DNA from: Hyphomicrobiales bacterium
GTDB taxonomy: Bacteria > Pseudomonadota > Alphaproteobacteria > Rhizobiales > Devosiaceae
Assembly: GCA_026989045.1 (NCBI GenBank)
Contig: JALSJY010000010.1
Coordinates: 1 to 6,679, forward strand
DNA length: 6,679 nucleotides
Reading direction: 5' to 3'
How positions within the stretch are numbered: position 1 is the stretch's first letter; each line of letters begins with the position of its first letter. Shown here piece by piece: positions 6,016 through 6,679 of the stretch. The notes beneath the pieces are model-generated. The model was not told where the DNA came from, ran no database searches, and saw nothing but the letters and a program-made list of their open reading frames with translations. The position numbers and the translations under genes are program-made.

Positions 6016-6679
6016 TAAAATTAGTTTTAAAACCTTGGGTTTGTAAAATTTCTTGTGCCTTAGGACTTTTTATATAATTGAAAAAATCTAAAGCCGCTGT
6101 ATTTTCTTTTGCTATTATTACACCCCAGTAGCTTATTGGGGAATGTAAACTTTCATCAATAAGGGTAAGTATTTTTATGCCGTCAATTCTCGCCTCCGTT
6201 TCATAAACAATTGCAAACGGGCTTGCTCCTTTTGCAACAAAAGCGCTGGCGGCTCGCACATTTCCTGCAGGCGCTAACCTGCCTTTTAACTCGTCCCATA
6301 CACCAGCAGAAATTAACGCCTGTTTAGCATATATGCCCGCTGGCACATGAGCAGGATCACCCATTGCCAAACGATTGTTTCCTAATCTATCTGGCAATTG
6401 TTTTAAAGATATTTCATCTATAAAATTATCTGGTGCAATTAACACCAAGCGATTAGCAAATAATATTTTTGGCTCTTTAGCTAATTTTTTTGCTATCAAA
6501 TCTGCATTATAAAAATCTGCTGAGATAAAAATATCAGCAGGCGCGCCAGCATTTATTTGCCGTGATAATAATGAAGATGAGCCAGCAACAATAGTAATTT
6601 CATTGCACAGGTTCTGCTTGGAATATTCGCTTGCAATTTTTTGCATCACATCAATCAAACTGGAAGCAACAAAGATATT
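6008..6679 (-). CDS. modA: Molybdate-binding periplasmic protein ModA, 5' end cut by the window edge
   Basis: This is the solute-binding protein that captures molybdate, and probably tungstate, in the periplasm. The frame is open to the right edge, giving 223 residues without the signal peptide and the first mature residues. It begins NIFVASSL, matching the mature start of ModA (E. coli VFAAASL), whose serine contacts the oxyanion; here that serine codon is at 6659-6661. GSSSLLSRQINAGAPADIFIS carries the second binding serine region, GDPAHVPAGIYAKQAL is a ModA hallmark, and AIVYETEA and ISYWGVII match the remaining pocket segments, including the conserved Tyr. A TTG at 6656-6658 is not a credible start. 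It is the promoter-proximal gene of modABC as far as the window shows; the promoter lies outside. Confidence 0.93.
   Translation of the reverse strand, partial: NIFVASSLIDVMQKIASEYSKQNLCNEITIVAGSSSLLSRQINAGAPADIFISADFYNADLIAKKLAKEPKILFANRLVLIAPDNFIDEISLKQLPDRLGNNRLAMGDPAHVPAGIYAKQALISAGVWDELKGRLAPAGNVRAASAFVAKGASPFAIVYETEARIDGIKILTLIDESLHSPISYWGVIIAKENTAALDFFNYIKSPKAQEILQTQGFKTNFND

Overview
The window looks like a piece of an AT-rich alphaproteobacterial chromosome, most likely from the Hyphomicrobiales (the broad Bartonella/Brucella neighbourhood). That placement is an inference from gene content and protein style: a QmcA-type SPFH protein paired with a short NfeD, a periplasmic 5'-nucleotidase, and modABC with overlapping genes. 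No rRNA or other marker is present to confirm it. No rRNA, tRNA, insertion sequence or CRISPR array is visible.

Layout. Positions 1-376 are non-coding and hold several short palindromic repeats. These include two copies of a 67-bp element (10-76 and 132-198) differing at one base, with a hairpin-rich spacer between them, and two unrelated small palindromes (235-257 and 277-299). Positions 377-1822, minus strand, are a two-gene unit: a qmcA-like SPFH/band-7 gene followed 24 bp later by an NfeD-family gene, probably a membrane quality-control or microdomain pair. Positions 1823-2065 are a divergent intergenic region. Positions 2066-3658, plus strand, encode a secreted 5'-nucleotidase with CD73-like sequence and cysteine placement, closed by a clear intrinsic terminator (3683-3714). 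Positions 3777-4202, plus strand, encode a small MarR-like winged-helix protein. It converges on, and overlaps by 6 bp, the end of the molybdate transport operon. That operon runs on the minus strand from the right edge of the window (modA, cut by the edge) through modB to modC, with 8-bp and 11-bp overlaps.

How the genes work together. ModA binds molybdate in the periplasm, ModB is the membrane channel and ModC the ATPase with a C-terminal Mop domain. The nucleotidase would release nucleosides and phosphate from nucleotides in the periplasm. The SPFH and NfeD proteins would sit in the inner membrane. The role of the MarR-like protein is unknown; its position beside modC makes it a candidate local regulator, but nothing in the sequence proves this.

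Most of the window is ordinary housekeeping and transport content. I did not find a convincing new multi-gene system. The points most worth a second look are the 67-bp repeat pair and its mosaic surroundings, the CD73-like disulfide pattern of the bacterial nucleotidase, and the modA start: the open frame runs past the first start-like codon to the window edge.
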